DNA of 64,000 nucleotides from Blastocladiella emersonii ATCC 22665. Lineage: Eukaryota; Blastocladiomycota; Blastocladiomycetes; Blastocladiales; Blastocladiaceae. The translations under genes were made by a program, and so were the position numbers. The notes under the pieces are model-generated. The model was not told the DNA's origin and searched no databases. It worked only from the letters and a program-made list of their open reading frames with translations. The stretch spans positions 806,001 to 870,000 of the forward strand of contig JANHCV010000008.1 of assembly GCA_025594325.1 (NCBI GenBank). Direction: 5' to 3'. Of the stretch, positions 30,701 through 43,362 are shown in pieces (position 1 is the first letter of the stretch; every line of letters begins with the position of its first letter).

Positions 30701-33700
30701 GCGCCAAGACGCTGGCCCTGTGGAGCGCCGTCACCGGCGCCGACCTCACGCCCGCCAACCCGGACCTGCTCGTCACCCCCGAGTCGGTCGCCGTCGGCAG
30801 CGTCACCGTCCCGCGCGCCACCGGTGCGGGCGCCGGCGCCGGCGCGGCGTTCGCCGCCCAGCACGTGCTCGTCCCGCACTCGATGCTCCGCCCGCTGCAC
30901 GCGCTGCTCACGAGCGTGCACGCCGGGTGGATGTCCATGGTGATCGGCCCCTCGGGCAGCGGCAAGACGGAACTCGTCCGCGCGGCCGCCGCGCTCACGG
31001 GCAACGCGCTCGTCGAGTTCGCTATGAACTCGTCCGTCGACGCCCTCGAGCTCCTCGGCGGGTTCGAGCAGGTCGACCGCACCCGGTGCCTCGAGCAGCT
31101 CATGCGCGCGCTCGCCGCCGACTCGCGCCGTGTTTTGGCAGTGGTTTCGGGCGTCGCGCCCGCGCTCGCCCAGAACGTCGAGCACGAGAGTCTCGCGCAG
31201 CTCGCCGCGTACGCGCACGCCGAGCATTTGACGGTGGACCAGCTCCGCCACTGGACCGACCTCCTCGCGTACGTGTGCACCGCCACGGGCCAGCCCGACC
31301 ACCAGCCGCACCACGCGCGGCTCGTCGCCAAGTACGAGCAGCTCGCGAGCGTCGCGGGCAAGTTCGAGTGGGTCGACGGCGTGCTGCTCGACGCGGTCCA
31401 GAACGGGAAGTGGATCCTCCTCGACAACGCCAACCTGTGCTCGCCGTCGGTCCTCGACCGGCTCAACCCGCTGTTCGAGGCGTCCGCGCACCGGCACCTG
31501 CTCATCAACGAGCGCGGGCAGACGGACGACGGCGAGTTCGTCACGGTCGAGCCGCACCCGAACTTCCGCATGTTCATGACGCTCGACCCCAAGTTCGGCC
31601 AGATCTCGCGCGCCATGCGCAACCGCGGTGTCGAAATCTCGCTCGTCGACGGCCAGTGGATGCGCGACGAGCACGTCCTCGCCCAGCTGCTCGAGGTCAA
31701 GGGCATCCGCGATGCGGGGCTGCGCGAGTCCATGCTCGCCCGGTTCGCCCGCGCCGGCCACCACTCGGCCCGCGAGTTCGTCATGGCCACCGACTACGTC
31801 GCCGACATGCTCCAGCGCGGGTTCGACGCCGACCACGCCGTCGCGTTCGCTGCGCACAACACCCAGGCCGACCTGCACGCCGTCGTGAGCGGGTTCGCTG
31901 CCGTTCCCTCTGCACCGGTTTCGGACGGCCCGATCGTCCCGCACCCGCCGCTGCTCCTGCACCACTCGCTCGCGTCGCTCGTCGAGGCCAAGTTCTCGTA
32001 CCTCACGTCGCAGCTCGTGCCCGACGCGCACCTCGCGGCCGCCGCCGACTGTTTGGTGGAGCGCGCCGACGTCGCCCAGTGGCGCCCGCTCCTCGCGGCG
32101 TGGGTGGACTGGCGCGCGCAGAGCCCCGCGCTCGCGCCGCTCCGCGTCAGCGGGGACCACCTCGCGGTGCTCCTCGACCGCATGGCCGCGGCCGATTTCG
32201 CCCGCGACAACCACGTGCTCGCCAAGGCGGTGCTGCTGTTCATCAAGCTGCAGCTCGCGCAGGAGTCGGTCTTTGACCAGACGGCGAACCTCAAGCTGTC
32301 GAAGATGAACGTCGTGCAGCGGTCGCACTGCTTCACCGCGCTCCCGCACCGCGTGTCCAAGGTCGAGATCCCGCCCGTCGTCGTGCCGCTGTACCCGCTG
32401 CTCGGCGCGCTCGAGGCCGGCATGGCCGCCGCGATGCTCGATTCCGCGGCGTCCGCCGAGACCGCGCTCCCCGTCCTCCTGTGGGCGTGGTCCATGTGGT
32501 CGCAGTGCCTCGTGCAGCACGAGCTCAACCTCGACCTCCTCGACGCGCACGTCTCGCAGCTCATTGACGCGACCAAGGCCGCGCCCGCGTTCGCGCAGCT
32601 CCACGCGCACCTCGTCCAGCTCCAGCGCGTGTACGCCGGCGACATGGAGGCGTCGCAGGCCGTGTGGGTCCGGCTCCACCCGTGGGCCGTGCGCACCGCC
32701 GAGCTGTACCAGCACGTCATGGACCTGCTCGCCGTCGACGTGCGCCGCCTGCCCGTCGACCTCCGCAACCTCGCCGTCGACGCGCTCACCAACGTGTTCC
32801 TCGGCGACGCGACCCAGCAGGCGTCGCTCAACGAGGACCTCCCGCGTCTCGTCGCCCTCATCGAGCCGCACCTCGCCGCCGCCGCCGCTCCCGCTCCCGC
32901 TCCCGAGCAGCAGCTGCCGCGCGACGCCGACGATCTCATGGTCGTCGAGCCGCAGGCCGCCGAGGAGTCGGTCCGGTCGCTTGTCAAGGCCGCGTTTGAC
33001 GCCGAGACGCACCGATCGCACGCCGTGTCCAAGTGGGTGTGGTCGTCGATCATGGTCCAGGGCCTGCTCCGCGCGCACCGCTCCGGCGCCGGCGCCGTCG
33101 CGTCGCCCGCGACCGTCCGCCTGCTCGAGGCCCACACGCCGTCGCTCGCCGAGGCCGTGCACCTGCGCCTGCTCCAGTGGTCGCTCGGCGAGAACCGCGC
33201 CGCCGAGTCGGCCGACCGCAGCTGGAACATGCTGTACACGGACGTGCAGCGCGTGTTCCTCGACCAGTCGCTGTGGCGCCCGCAGCCCAAGGCGCTGTCG
33301 GCCGAGCTCATTGCCGCGGCGCCCGAGGCCTCGGTCATCGCCATGGAGACCATCACGGCGCGCCTCAAGTCGACGGCCATGCTCATGCTCGACCACCAGG
33401 ACCTCCTGCAGCTCGACCTCGCCGCGCTCGAGCGCGACCTCGTTGCCGCGCGCATGCACCTCCTGCGCGACGTGCCCGCGACGCCCCACGCGGAAGCGCG
33501 CATCGCGAGCGCGACCGAGATTGTCGCGGCCGAGACGTCGAACCTCGAGCAGCTCGGGCTCGCGTGGATCCACCTCGGGCTCGCGTTCATGGAGCTCGCG
33601 GTGCCCACGTCGCCGCTCGACCCGGCCACGCGCTTCTCGCTCGTCCACCACTACACGCGCCAGCTGCAGGGCAACCTTGAGCTCGAGCTGCAGGTGCGCC

Positions 33701-36700
33701 TCGCGCTGCAGGTCCGCGACAACGGCATGACCACGAACCCGACCATCGAGTGGCTCCGCGCGCGGCTCGCCGCCGTCCGCCGTGACGTCGAGGACTCGGC
33801 CCGCCAGCTGTACCTCCGCCCGCCCAACGCGGCCGACCAGATCAAGCAGCTCCACGGCGAGTTCCAGTCGATCCTCGCCTCGGTCTCGCACCCGGAGGCC
33901 TTCCTCGCGCAGCTGCTTGGCACCCACGGACATTCCGCGGGCCCGGTCCCGGCCCACCAGCGCGCCGCCGCCATGGACGTGGTCAAGACGTCGCTCACCA
34001 TGTTCGTCGCGCGCACGACGAAAAAGTTCCCCCTGTTCATGGATGTGCTCGAGCCCGTCTACTCGGGCATCTACGACGTGCTGCACGGGCTCTCGCTCGT
34101 CGCCATGGCGCAGGCCGAGATCGCGCACGAGCAGGTCGCCCTCGCTGCCCTCCCCGCGCTGCGCCACGAGTCGCTCGAGTCCCTCGTCGAGTACGCCGGC
34201 AACGAGCACAACGCCGACGGGCTCGCCCACGCCGTCGCCCTGCTCGAAGCCATTGCCGCGCACCGCACGCTCACCGGGCGCGCGCCTGCGTTCGATGCGA
34301 CCGTGCTGCCGCTCGTCCGGATCGTCCGCGCCCGCTACCAGCAGGTGCGCAACGAGGAGGCGCGCAAGCGCGAGGAGGACGAGCAGGCGTTCAAGTACAA
34401 GACGAAATCGGTCGTGATCGAGGACGAGGAGCTCGACTGGTTCGACGTCGACGACGACCCGCACACGGCGGCGCTGCGCGAGGACCCCGCCGACGCGTTC
34501 AACGGCGTCGCCGAGTCGGACCTCACGCAGTCCGAGAAGCTCGCGGTCGTCGACGCGGCCCAGGCCAAGCGCGACGCGCGCGCCGCCAAGGACCGGTTCA
34601 ACGCGCTCGTGTTCCGCGCGTTCGCCGTGTACCAGGAGCTGTTCGGCGAGCAGTCGGCGCAGCACCGCGTCGACGCGGTCGTCGCCCCTGACGCGTGCCC
34701 CGCCGAGTCGTCGGGCCTCTCGCACGTCGTCGCTCTGCTCGCGAGCCACCGCCGCATGACCGAGCCCGTCGACGCGGCCAAGTACGACTTCTACCGGCAC
34801 GCGAACCTCGCCGAGGTGGCGCGGCTGAAGGAGGTGCTGGTGCGGCTCGACGAGCGCGTCAAGGTGCTGCTCGACCAGTGGCCCGACCACGCGGTGCTGC
34901 AGCACCTGGTCACGGTCGCGCACCGCATCGCCGTGTTCCCGGCCACGATGACGCTCATCAAGTTCGTGCAGTCGCTCGAGTTCCTGCTCGAGAAGTGCGA
35001 CGAGTGGGAGAAGTTTGCCGCGTCGCACGTGTCGCTCCGCCAGGAGATGGACGCGATCACGGCGCTGATCATCGACTGGCGCCGGCTCGAGCTGTTCAAC
35101 TGGGGCGGCCTGCTCGACTACTACGACCTGCAGCAGCGCAAGGAGGGCGCGCCCGTGTGGCTGCAGCTGTATGCGGTGGTCGAGGTCGCCGACGGGATCG
35201 AGCCCGCTGAGCTCGTGGCCGCGCTTGAGGAGTTCATGGTCGCGTCGTCGGTCGGCCAGCTCGCGCTGCGCCTCGAGATCCTGCGCGCGCTGCACCGCCA
35301 GTTCAAGCTCGACGCGCTCATCAACCTGCACGACTACTACGCGCAGTACCTGCCGCACGTCCAGGCCGACCTCGCGCGCCAGCGCGCCGTCATCGAGAAG
35401 GAGCTCAAGGACCAGTTCAAGATCGCGTCGTGGCGCGACGTCAACGTGTACGCGCTCAAGCAGTCGGCGGCGCGCACCCACAACCAGCTCAACAAGTCGC
35501 TGCGCAAGTACCGCATGGCGCTCGCCGAGCCGCTCCTGCCCATCATCACCCAGAAGAGCGACGCGCTGTTCCACGACCAGAAGACGCCCGACGTCCCCGC
35601 GCCCACCACGCCCGCGCTCGGCCACGCGCTCCACCACTACCCGGAGCCGTGCGCCACGCAGCTCGCCGCCGCGCCCGCGTACCGCGATTCGCGCGACGCC
35701 CGACTCGGGCCGATCCTGTCCCGGTCGGTGCAGCTCGCGCGCGTCGCCGAGGTGCCGCTCCCGCTCGCCGAGTTCACGGCGGAGCTGATCGAGGCGGTGG
35801 CCGAGTTCAAGGCCGAGACGGACAAGCTCGGCGAGAAGAAGCTCGCCAAGCACGAGGCGTCGACGCTGCTGCAGGTGCGCAAGAAGGCGCTGGCCGACCT
35901 GCTCAAGCACTTCCGCGACATGGGCCTGTCGTGGCGCCACGCGCACATCCCCGTGTCCAAGGACGTGGTCGTGCTGCCGCCCGTCGCCGTCACCCCGCGC
36001 GTCGCCTTCAAGCCGCTCGTCGACGCGGCCACCGTCTACCACCTCCGCCTCGTCGCGCTCATGGAGACGACCGCCGAGGTGCTGGGCAACCGCTCCCACG
36101 ACATCCAGCACAACCAGGCCGAGCGCGCCGTCGGGTACGCCGCCGACCTGTACAAGCTCGTCGTCTCAGAACGCCGCGCGCTCGCGCCCGCGCTCGCCGA
36201 GCTCGACGCCGTCCTCGCCCTCGTCGCGGACCTCGACGCGCTCACGGCCGTCGACTCCCCGTCGGGCCACTGGACCGCGGACCCCGCCATCGTCCGCGAG
36301 CTCCTCGCGCTCAGCTCGGTCGTGCTCGTCACCAAGCGCGTCCTCGCGCTCGACCTGCTCACGCCGCGCGCCGCGCCCGCCGTCTCGGCGCTCCGCGACG
36401 CCGCTACCGACTTCCTCGCCCGGTTCCGCGCCGCGTACCCGAGCAACACGGACGCGGTGCGTGTCCTCGACGCGGCCGTCCTGCGCGAGTGGATCGCGGC
36501 CAAGGCCGCGGCCCGCGCCGAGCTCGAGACGCTCGCGCGCACGTCGCCGCGCGACGCGATTGTCGTCGAGGATATCGTCACGTACCTCGCGCCCAGCGAG
36601 GAGATGGTGATTGGCGCGTCGGACGCGTCCGTCGACGACCTCGTCGCCGCTGCCCAGGCGGCGCTCGAGTCGGTCATGGTCCAGCTGCAGCACCTGCACG

Positions 36701-39700
36701 CGTTCAATTCGGCGCAGCTCCACGCCGCCGCACCCGCGCCCGCGTCGGACGACGAGGCCGCGGTCGATGCGGCCAAGGTCAAGGAGATTCACCGCGCGTT
36801 TATCGACATGCTGAGCAAGCTCACCGCGTCGCCGTCGGTCGTGCGCGCGCTCGCCGCCATCCCCGCGTCCGCGAACCCGACGCTCGCGTTCCACCAGCTC
36901 AAGCGCGCGGCGCCGCTGATCCGCAACCTCGCGCACGCCCTGCACGGCACGCTGTACCAGGCGGCGCGCCACCACAAGACGCTGGCCAAGGCCGCATACG
37001 TGGTCGCGGTCAACATGACGAAGCTGGTGCGCCAGGGGTTCGGCGTCCCGCACGTGTCCGACGACGACGACGACGATGCGGGCAAGCAGGGCGACGGCAA
37101 GTTCGAGGAGGCGGTCGACGGGACCGGCATCGGCGCCGGCGAGGGCGCCAAGGACGTCTCGGACGAGATCGAGGACGAGGAGCAGGTGCTCGGGACCAAG
37201 GACCAGGACCAGGGCGACGCCGCCGACCAGGACCAGCAAAAGGAGAACAAGCCCGACGAGGGCATGGAGATGGAGAACGATTTCGACGGCGCGCTCGAGG
37301 ACCTGAACCTCGACGGCGACGACGACCGGCAGCAGCAGGAGGAGGAGTCGGGCGACGAATCGGGCGACGAGCCCGACGAGACCATGGGCGAGGTCGACAA
37401 GCCCGACGACACCAAGGTTGATGAGTCGCTGTGGCAGGACGACGAGGAGCAGGAGCTGCGCGAGGCCGACCTCGACAACGAGAAAGTCAACCGCGACACC
37501 CACGACGTCGAGCAGCTCGAGGACGACCAGACCGACGCCCCCGAGCAGCAGCAGCAGGACGGCGCTGACATGGACGAGAACTACGAGGGCCACATGGACG
37601 AGCAGGATTCGGACGTCGACGACCAGGACGACGAGACCGACCGCCGCCCCGACGCCGCCGATGCCAAGCCCAAGACCGAGGACCTGCAGGAGCAGGACGA
37701 GGGCATGGACGAGGACGCCGCCGACAAGCCCGAAGTCCAGGACGACGCAGCCAAGGACGAGGACATGGCCGACGCCGACGCTGACGAGTCGGCTGACCTG
37801 CCCGATGCCGCGGACGCCGAGGCCATGGACGAGGACGACGAGGCCGATGAGCCCGTGGGCGACGACGACGTGACGCGCGATCCCGCCGACGAGTCCACGG
37901 AGCAGCTCGAGGAGGAGAAGGAGGCCGCCGCCATGGACGTGGACGAGAACTACGACCAGCAGCAGGAGCAGGAGTCCGAGCAGCCCGAGAAGGAGGAGGA
38001 CGCGGCCGCGGATGGCGCCGACGAGGAGCAGCAGAAGCCCGAGCAGCCCGAGCAGGAGGACGAGGACGCGGCCGACGAGCCCGCGCCGCCGCACGAGACC
38101 CCCGCGGCGGGCGTTCCCGACGAAGCCGCGGGCGACGCGGCGGATGATGAAGACGACGCGACCGAGGTGCAGAAGCCGATGCCCGACGACGCCGAGGACA
38201 AAGTGCAGGTCGGCCTCACGAACAAGGACGACGGGCAGGACGACGCGCAGCAGCTGACCGAGGACGTGGCGGAGCGGTCGGGCCAGGCCGAGCAGGAGCA
38301 CGCCGACTCGCGCGCGACCGCGCAGCACGACGACGCGAGCGACCAGCACCAGGACCAGCGCAAGTCGCTCGGCGACGCCATCAAGGAGTGGAAGGAGCGG
38401 CTCAACATGATCGAGCGCCAGCAGAACGACGGCGCCGACCAGCCCGACCACCCGCCGCCGCCTCCCCCAAAAGACGACAAGGACCAGGAGTTCGAGTACG
38501 TCCAGAACGACGAGGACGAGGCCCACGACCAGACCATGGGCGCCGCCGAGGACAAAGACCAGCACGCGGCGATGCCGCAGTTCCCCGACGACGACGAGGA
38601 GGGCGACGCCATGGACCAGGACCCCGAGCCCGAGTCGCAGGAGCAGCCGCAGCAGCCGCCGCAGATCCCGCCCGCGGGCGCGGCCAACCCGGCCAGCGCG
38701 GCGCGCGAGTCGCGCGGCGACGACGGCGCGCAGGACGAGGACGACGACGACACGCCGTACCAGGTGCAGGCCAAGACCGACGAAGACGAGAAGCGGCTGA
38801 CCGAGGAGGAGGAGGCGGCGCTGCGCGAGTCGATCGCGGCCAAGGTGGCCGAGTGGAAGCAGGAGGTCGGGCACCACCACGGCTCGGCGCCCGAGCTGTG
38901 GCACCAGTACAAGGCGCTGACGCACAACTACGCGCTGCAGCTCACCGAGCAGCTGCGGCTGATCCTCGAGCCGACGCAGGCGGCCAAGCTCACGGGCGAC
39001 TTCAAGACGGGCAAGCGGCTCAACATGAAGAAGATCATCCCCTACATTGCGTCCGACTTCAAGAAGGACAAGATCTGGCTGCGCCGCACCAAGCCCTCGA
39101 AGCGCACCTACAACGTGCTGCTCGCCGTCGACGACTCGCTGTCCATGTCCGAGAACCGCAGCATCCAGCTCGCCTTCGAGTCGGTGTGCCTGCTCGCGCG
39201 CGCCATGACGCAGCTCGAGGTCGGCCATCTGGGCGTGGCCGCGTTCGGCGCCGACGTCGACATGGTGCACCCGTTCGAGCAGCCCTTCTCGGACGACGCG
39301 GGCGCCCGCGTCCTCGACCGGTTCACGTTCGCGCAGCAGCGCACGCACATGGTGCACCTGCTCGAGTCGGCGCTCGCCTCGTTCGAGCGCGCGTCGCTGT
39401 CCACCGGCGGCGGCGGCGGCGATACGTGGCAGCTGATGCTGGTCATCTCGGACGGGATCTGCGACGACCACGCGCGGCTGCGCAACCTGGTGCGCCGCGC
39501 GGCCGAGAAGCGGGTCGTGGTCGCCTTCATCGTGCTCGACCAGAAGCCCGAGGACGAGTCGATCCTCAAGATGACGTCGGTCAGCTTCGACGGCGGCAAG
39601 GTGCACATGAAAAAGTACATGGAGTCGTTCCCGTTCGACTTCTACGTCGTGCTGCGCGACGTGGCGCGGCTGCCCACGGTCCTGTCCGACGCGCTGCGCC

Positions 39701-39726
39701 AGTTCTTTGCGTTTGTTTCCCAGTAA
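24748..39726 (+). CDS. MDN1: Midasin, dynein-like AAA+ ATPase of 60S ribosome assembly
   Basis: Two exons, 24748-25153 and 25220-39726; the 66-nt intron (GTACGC...TCTAG) joins EDAN-A-MDVDID; 4970 aa (yeast Rea1 is about 4900). Six AAA modules are seen by Walker A lysines near residues 381, 719, 1135, 1421, 1738 and 2051 (GSGKT, GETGCGKTT, GPTSSGKTS, GETGCGKTT, GSPGVGKTS, GPSGSGKTE). A long helical linker follows to about 4080, a Asp/Glu/Gln-rich tract to about 4650, and a C-terminal MIDAS domain with DxSxS at 4773-4777 (AVDDSLSMS). The family remodels pre-60S particles by pulling on Ytm1 and Rsa4 in nucleolus and nucleoplasm. Everything appears intact. Exon 1 lies in a separate frame and is easily missed. 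Confidence 0.97.
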
Positions 39727-39767
39727 TTTCTAGTTTTGTTCATTATATATTCATTAGTAGCGCTTTA
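39727..39767. terminator. Shared AT-rich 3' interval between convergent genes
   Basis: 41 bp separate the stop codons of midasin and TFB1. The AT-rich TTCATTATATATTCATT sits in the middle. Both transcripts must end within it or overlap. Confidence 0.5.
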
Positions 39768-41586
39768 TTATGCCACCCCCGCTCCCGCCGCCAACGCCCG
39801 CGCGATCCCGCCGATAATCGCGTCGACGACGGGTTGAACGTGCACAACGCCCGCGTGCCCCGCAGCCCAGTGCACGACCTTATCGCGGTGCCGCTCGAGC
39901 GCGGTGCGCATCCGCTTCTGCTTGTCCGGATCCGCCCTTGCCGCGCCCCAGAAGTGGCGGAGCAGCTCGGTCGCCGTCGCGTGCAGCTGCGTGAGCTCCT
40001 TGGCGGGACCCGCGGGGACCCCCAGGACGTCGAGCGACGCGACGGACCGGCTGGCCGTCGCGTGGTTACGCAGGAGGGAGGCGAGGTCGGCGGCCGCCGC
40101 GGCGCAGTCGTCGGCGCGGATCGCGGCGCCGAGGGAGAGTTTCGAGTGGGTGAAGGAGTCGGCGTACGCGGTGGGGGAGGTGGAGGAGGGGGTGGGGAAG
40201 CGGTACGCGGGGCGCGAGCCGGGGAACATGTGGCGGTCCGCGATGCGCAGCGGGATCAGCTCGTTGCGCGCGGGGAGCGACAGGTCGTCGATCTCGACTT
40301 CGTGCGCGAGGAGGTCGGATGAGGTGATCGGGTGGGTGCGCTGGTGCTCGCTACAGCGGCGGGGGTTAGAGTGCTGGTTGAGGGGAAAGGAGGACAACGT
40401 ACAGGACGGCCTTGAGGACCTGGGCCGAGTGGCGGTTAAAGTTGCGCAGGAGCGAGACCTCGGGGTCGAGCGGGTTGAAGGTCATCATCTTGTCGGGCGC
40501 GTTGCCGTTGATCTACACAATGACGCACCAGTCAGTCCCAGCCCTCCTCAACACTCCTTGGAAACGCACCTCGAGCCGGTCATTGAGCGTCGCAGCGAGA
40601 TCGAGCGTGAGCCGCACGTCGCCCGTGTCGCCCTTGCGGTTGAGCTCCTCGCGCAGGCACCGGTCGAACATGTCGTCGCTGTCGTCGTCCTTGCCGGCCG
40701 CCGCAGGCGCGGCCGATGCGGCGTCGGCGGGAGCGTTGGCGGTCGGGCGCAGCTTGTGCAGGAACTTGGAGCGGACAAACTGCGACCAGAAGTCGGCCTC
40801 AGACAGCTTGTCGGGGACCGTGTCGCGGTACATTTGGGCGACTAGACGGGAGGGTGAGCGCACGAACGTTCCCGAAAAAGAAGAAGCGCGTACCCGAGGG
40901 AAACTGGGTGAAGATAGCGTTGATGATCTGCGGGGTGAGGGTGTAGACGGACTTGTTCTCGACCGTCTTGGGCCGGACGTCGTGGAGCCAGGCGGATTTC
41001 GGTCCGCGGGCCTGCGACGCCTCGAGGGCGGCGCGCTCGACGAGGTCGCGGCGCGCCTCCCAGAACTCGGTCTCGGAGACCAGCTTGCCGTCCTTGACGA
41101 GGTCGCGGTGCAGCTTGGCGAGCGTGCGGTGCTTTTTCAGGAGCTCGGACCGCAGCACGAGCTCCTGGTCGAGCGGCAGGCTGGTGACGGCGCGGAGGGG
41201 TGCGGTTTCCGCGGGGGAAGCGAGGCGGCGCGCCATGAACGCGACGATCGCGTCCTTGACGGCGGCGCAGTGGCCGGCCGCGACGTCGGGGGAAGAGGCG
41301 GTGAAGTGGAACGTGTGGTCGTCGCCGGCCGTCGTGATCAGCTTGAGTACCGGTTTGCCCTTGGCGCTCTGCATCTGCGCTGCACTTGATGGTGGCGCGT
41401 GAGAGACGCGACGGGTCATGAGGGCGCAGAAAACGCACTCTTGACGTCGGCGAGCGCGACCTCGAGGCGGCGGACGGCGCCGTCGTCGCGCGCCTGCTCG
41501 AAGACGAGCCGGTCGTCCGCGGTCAGGGCGAGCGTGCCGTCGCGCTTTTTAATGCGGGCGGGGACGGCGAGGATGGCTGATGACAT
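39768..41586 (-). CDS. TFB1: TFIIH core subunit p62/Tfb1 (five exons)
   Basis: Exons 41439-41586, 40894-41379, 40570-40841, 40403-40512, 39768-40350; 532 aa (human p62 is 548). All introns are GT-AG and phase-consistent. Residues 1-~110 form the PH-like domain (VPARIKKRDGTLALTADD, VLKLITTAGDDHTFHF). BSD domain 1 is at about 122-165 (ELLKKHRTLAKLHRDLV, SETEFWEARRDL). BSD domain 2 is at about 205-245 (VPDKLSEADFWSQFVRSKF). The C-terminal helices follow, with a conserved FNPL.PE.SLLR stretch. It acts in transcription initiation and nucleotide excision repair. It is convergent with midasin, only 41 bp between stop codons, and divergent from EMC3. Confidence 0.92.
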
Positions 41587-41821
41587 GTTGCATGAGCTTT
41601 CGTGGGTGGTTATTGCTTGATCGTTGAGGGAGGGAGGGGAGATGAGCGCGGAACGCGACCGGGTCAAGTCGACGGCGGCGGCTGCCACGGCAATCAGCGG
41701 GGCGCGGTCAGCTGACGCACGGCGCCACGAGGCCGGCGCGTCGCCTTCGCCACGTTCTTCGGCGAGCGCTCTCTCTCCCCGTCAAGGAAGCAACCCCCAG
41801 TAACCGCAACGCATCAACACC
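41587..41821. promoter_or_regulatory. Bidirectional promoter TFB1/EMC3
   Basis: 235 bp between two ATGs. It carries the palindrome TCAGCTGA at 41708-41715 within GGTCAGCTGACGCACGGC. Confidence 0.5.
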
Positions 41822-42861
41822 ATGGGCTACTACGACGGCGCCGACGCCGTGATCGTGCTGGACCCGGCGATCCGCAACTGGGTGCTGTTCCCGATCCTGG
41901 TCGTCATGCTGCTCGTCGGCATCCTGCGCCACTACGTCACCTCGTACTTCGGCACCTCGACGGGCCCCGCCAAGCAGGACTACGCCGACACGCGCCAGCT
42001 GCAGTCGGTGCTGCGGTCCGTCACCCTGCGCCGCCACGCCGCCCACGTCCCGCCCGCCGCCGTCGCCGCGCGCAAGGAGTACCTCGCCAAGGCCTTCAAG
42101 GCCCGCACCTACCTCAAGCTCAAGCAGGAGGTGGCGGCGAGCACCGACCCCGACGCCCCGCCCATGCCCGACATGTCGTCCATGGACGGCATGATGGACA
42201 TGATGAAGAAGAACATGGCCATGATTGTCCCGCAGACGCTGATCATGTCGTTCATCAACGCGTTTTTCTCCGGTTTCTTGCTCAGTCCGTTCTTCTACGC
42301 TTTATCTGCGCTTCGTTTGCCGCTCACACCCGTTCGTGTAGTCAAGCTCCCCTTCCCCCTCACCGTCCGCTTCAAGTCCATGCTGCAGAGCGGCATCGCC
42401 ACCCCGGACCTCGACACGGCCTGGGTCTCGTCGCTCTCGTGGTACTTTCTCAACCTGTTCGGCCTCAACCCGATCTTCCGCTTGATCCTCGGCCAGAACA
42501 ACGGTACCCGTTTCCTCCCCTACCCTCTCGCCCCACCCCCACTCACCCCCTCCCCACTCACCGTGTAGCCGCCGACGGCGCCGCCGCCATGGCCGCCATG
42601 AACCCCATGGCCGCCGCCGGCGCATCCGCCGCGTCCTCGTCGGGCCCCGCTGTCTCGGGCGACGTGCCCATGCCCGAGATGCCGACCCAGGCCATGCCCG
42701 GGATGCCCGGCATGCCCGGCATGCCCGGCCAGGACAAGGGCTTCGAGAAGACCTTCGACACCGAGACCGAGTACCTGCAGCTCATGGACGCGGGCGCCAA
42801 GTGGATGGGCGACGGCATCGAGCGCCGTGTCATTGACCTGCTCAAGGCCACGTCCGCGTAG
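41822..42861 (+). CDS. EMC3: ER membrane protein complex subunit 3 (three exons)
   Basis: Exons 41822-42284, 42342-42503 and 42569-42861; 305 aa. The first intron (GTCCGT...GTGTAG) is 57 nt with no stop, so a naive frame reads through it; removing it restores SGFLL-I-KLPFPLTVRFK, the conserved family core. Intron 2 is 65 nt (GTACCC...GTGTAG). Membrane segments are at about 15-35, 137-160 and 185-207. Between them lie a cytosolic coiled coil and a Met-rich loop. The C-terminus has an unusual MPGMPG repeat. EMC3 is the YidC/Oxa1-like insertase subunit of the EMC that inserts tail-anchored and multipass proteins into the ER. Confidence 0.93.
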
Positions 42862-42903
42862 GGTTGGTGACCAAGTATATAATCGTTGACATGCATGTAT
42901 TGT

Positions 42904-43362
42904 TTACTCCGCGACCTGCTCGTCCTCACCCGCACCGCCCGCCGCCGCAGCGGAGCCCTCCGCCTTCTGCTCCTCGACTGCCCGGCGCGCGTGCACAAAC
43001 AGCTTGCACACCATCCGCTCCATGGTCTCAATCGACTCGGCCTCCTTGGCGGGCAACTCGACCCCGCTTGTCACCTCGCGGATCGTCAGCAGGCACCCGG
43101 ACGCCGCCTGCAGGTGCGGCAGGATCGACATGGCCTCGTCGGCCGTCTCGAGCGTCTCGCCCAGACCGAGCGCCTGGATCGATGCCAGGTGGCCGAGGAG
43201 CTCGGCGAGCGGGCGGGCGTAGATGCGGTCGCCGCCGGCGGAGGAGGGGGGGTTGGCGGTGGGGAGCTGCAAGGGAGTAGTGGACGGCGTCGCGGCAGCA
43301 GCGGCGGGCTTGCGCTGCGGACGCTTCTTGCGCGCGGCGGCACGTTGCGCGTTGAAGCCCAT
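42904..43362 (-). CDS. Family M protein M1
   Basis: 152 aa, intronless; start MGFNAQRAAARKKRPQRKP. After an Ala/Pro linker the helical core has ILPHLQAASGCLLTIRE (PHxE region, with Q for E) and a divergent second half (VCKLFVHARRAVEE), ending acidic (GEDEQVAE). The RPxRxTAA motif is missing. It is most like M2 in length and core. It is first in the array and lies 43 bp after the EMC3 stop, tail to tail. Function unknown. Confidence 0.72.
   Translation of the reverse strand: MGFNAQRAAARKKRPQRKPAAAAATPSTTPLQLPTANPPSSAGGDRIYARPLAELLGHLASIQALGLGETLETADEAMSILPHLQAASGCLLTIREVTSGVELPAKEAESIETMERMVCKLFVHARRAVEEQKAEGSAAAAGGAGEDEQVAE

Noticed and set aside
26770-36111. 3113-aa open frame antisense to midasin
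   Set aside because: Strong GC bias at third codon positions removes stops from the opposite strand. The translation is Arg/Val/Leu/Asp-rich with no domain, while the sense strand encodes intact midasin.
36166-39606. 1146-aa antisense frame over the acidic tail of midasin
   Set aside because: It mirrors the Asp/Glu-rich codons as Val/Leu-rich sequence; composition only.
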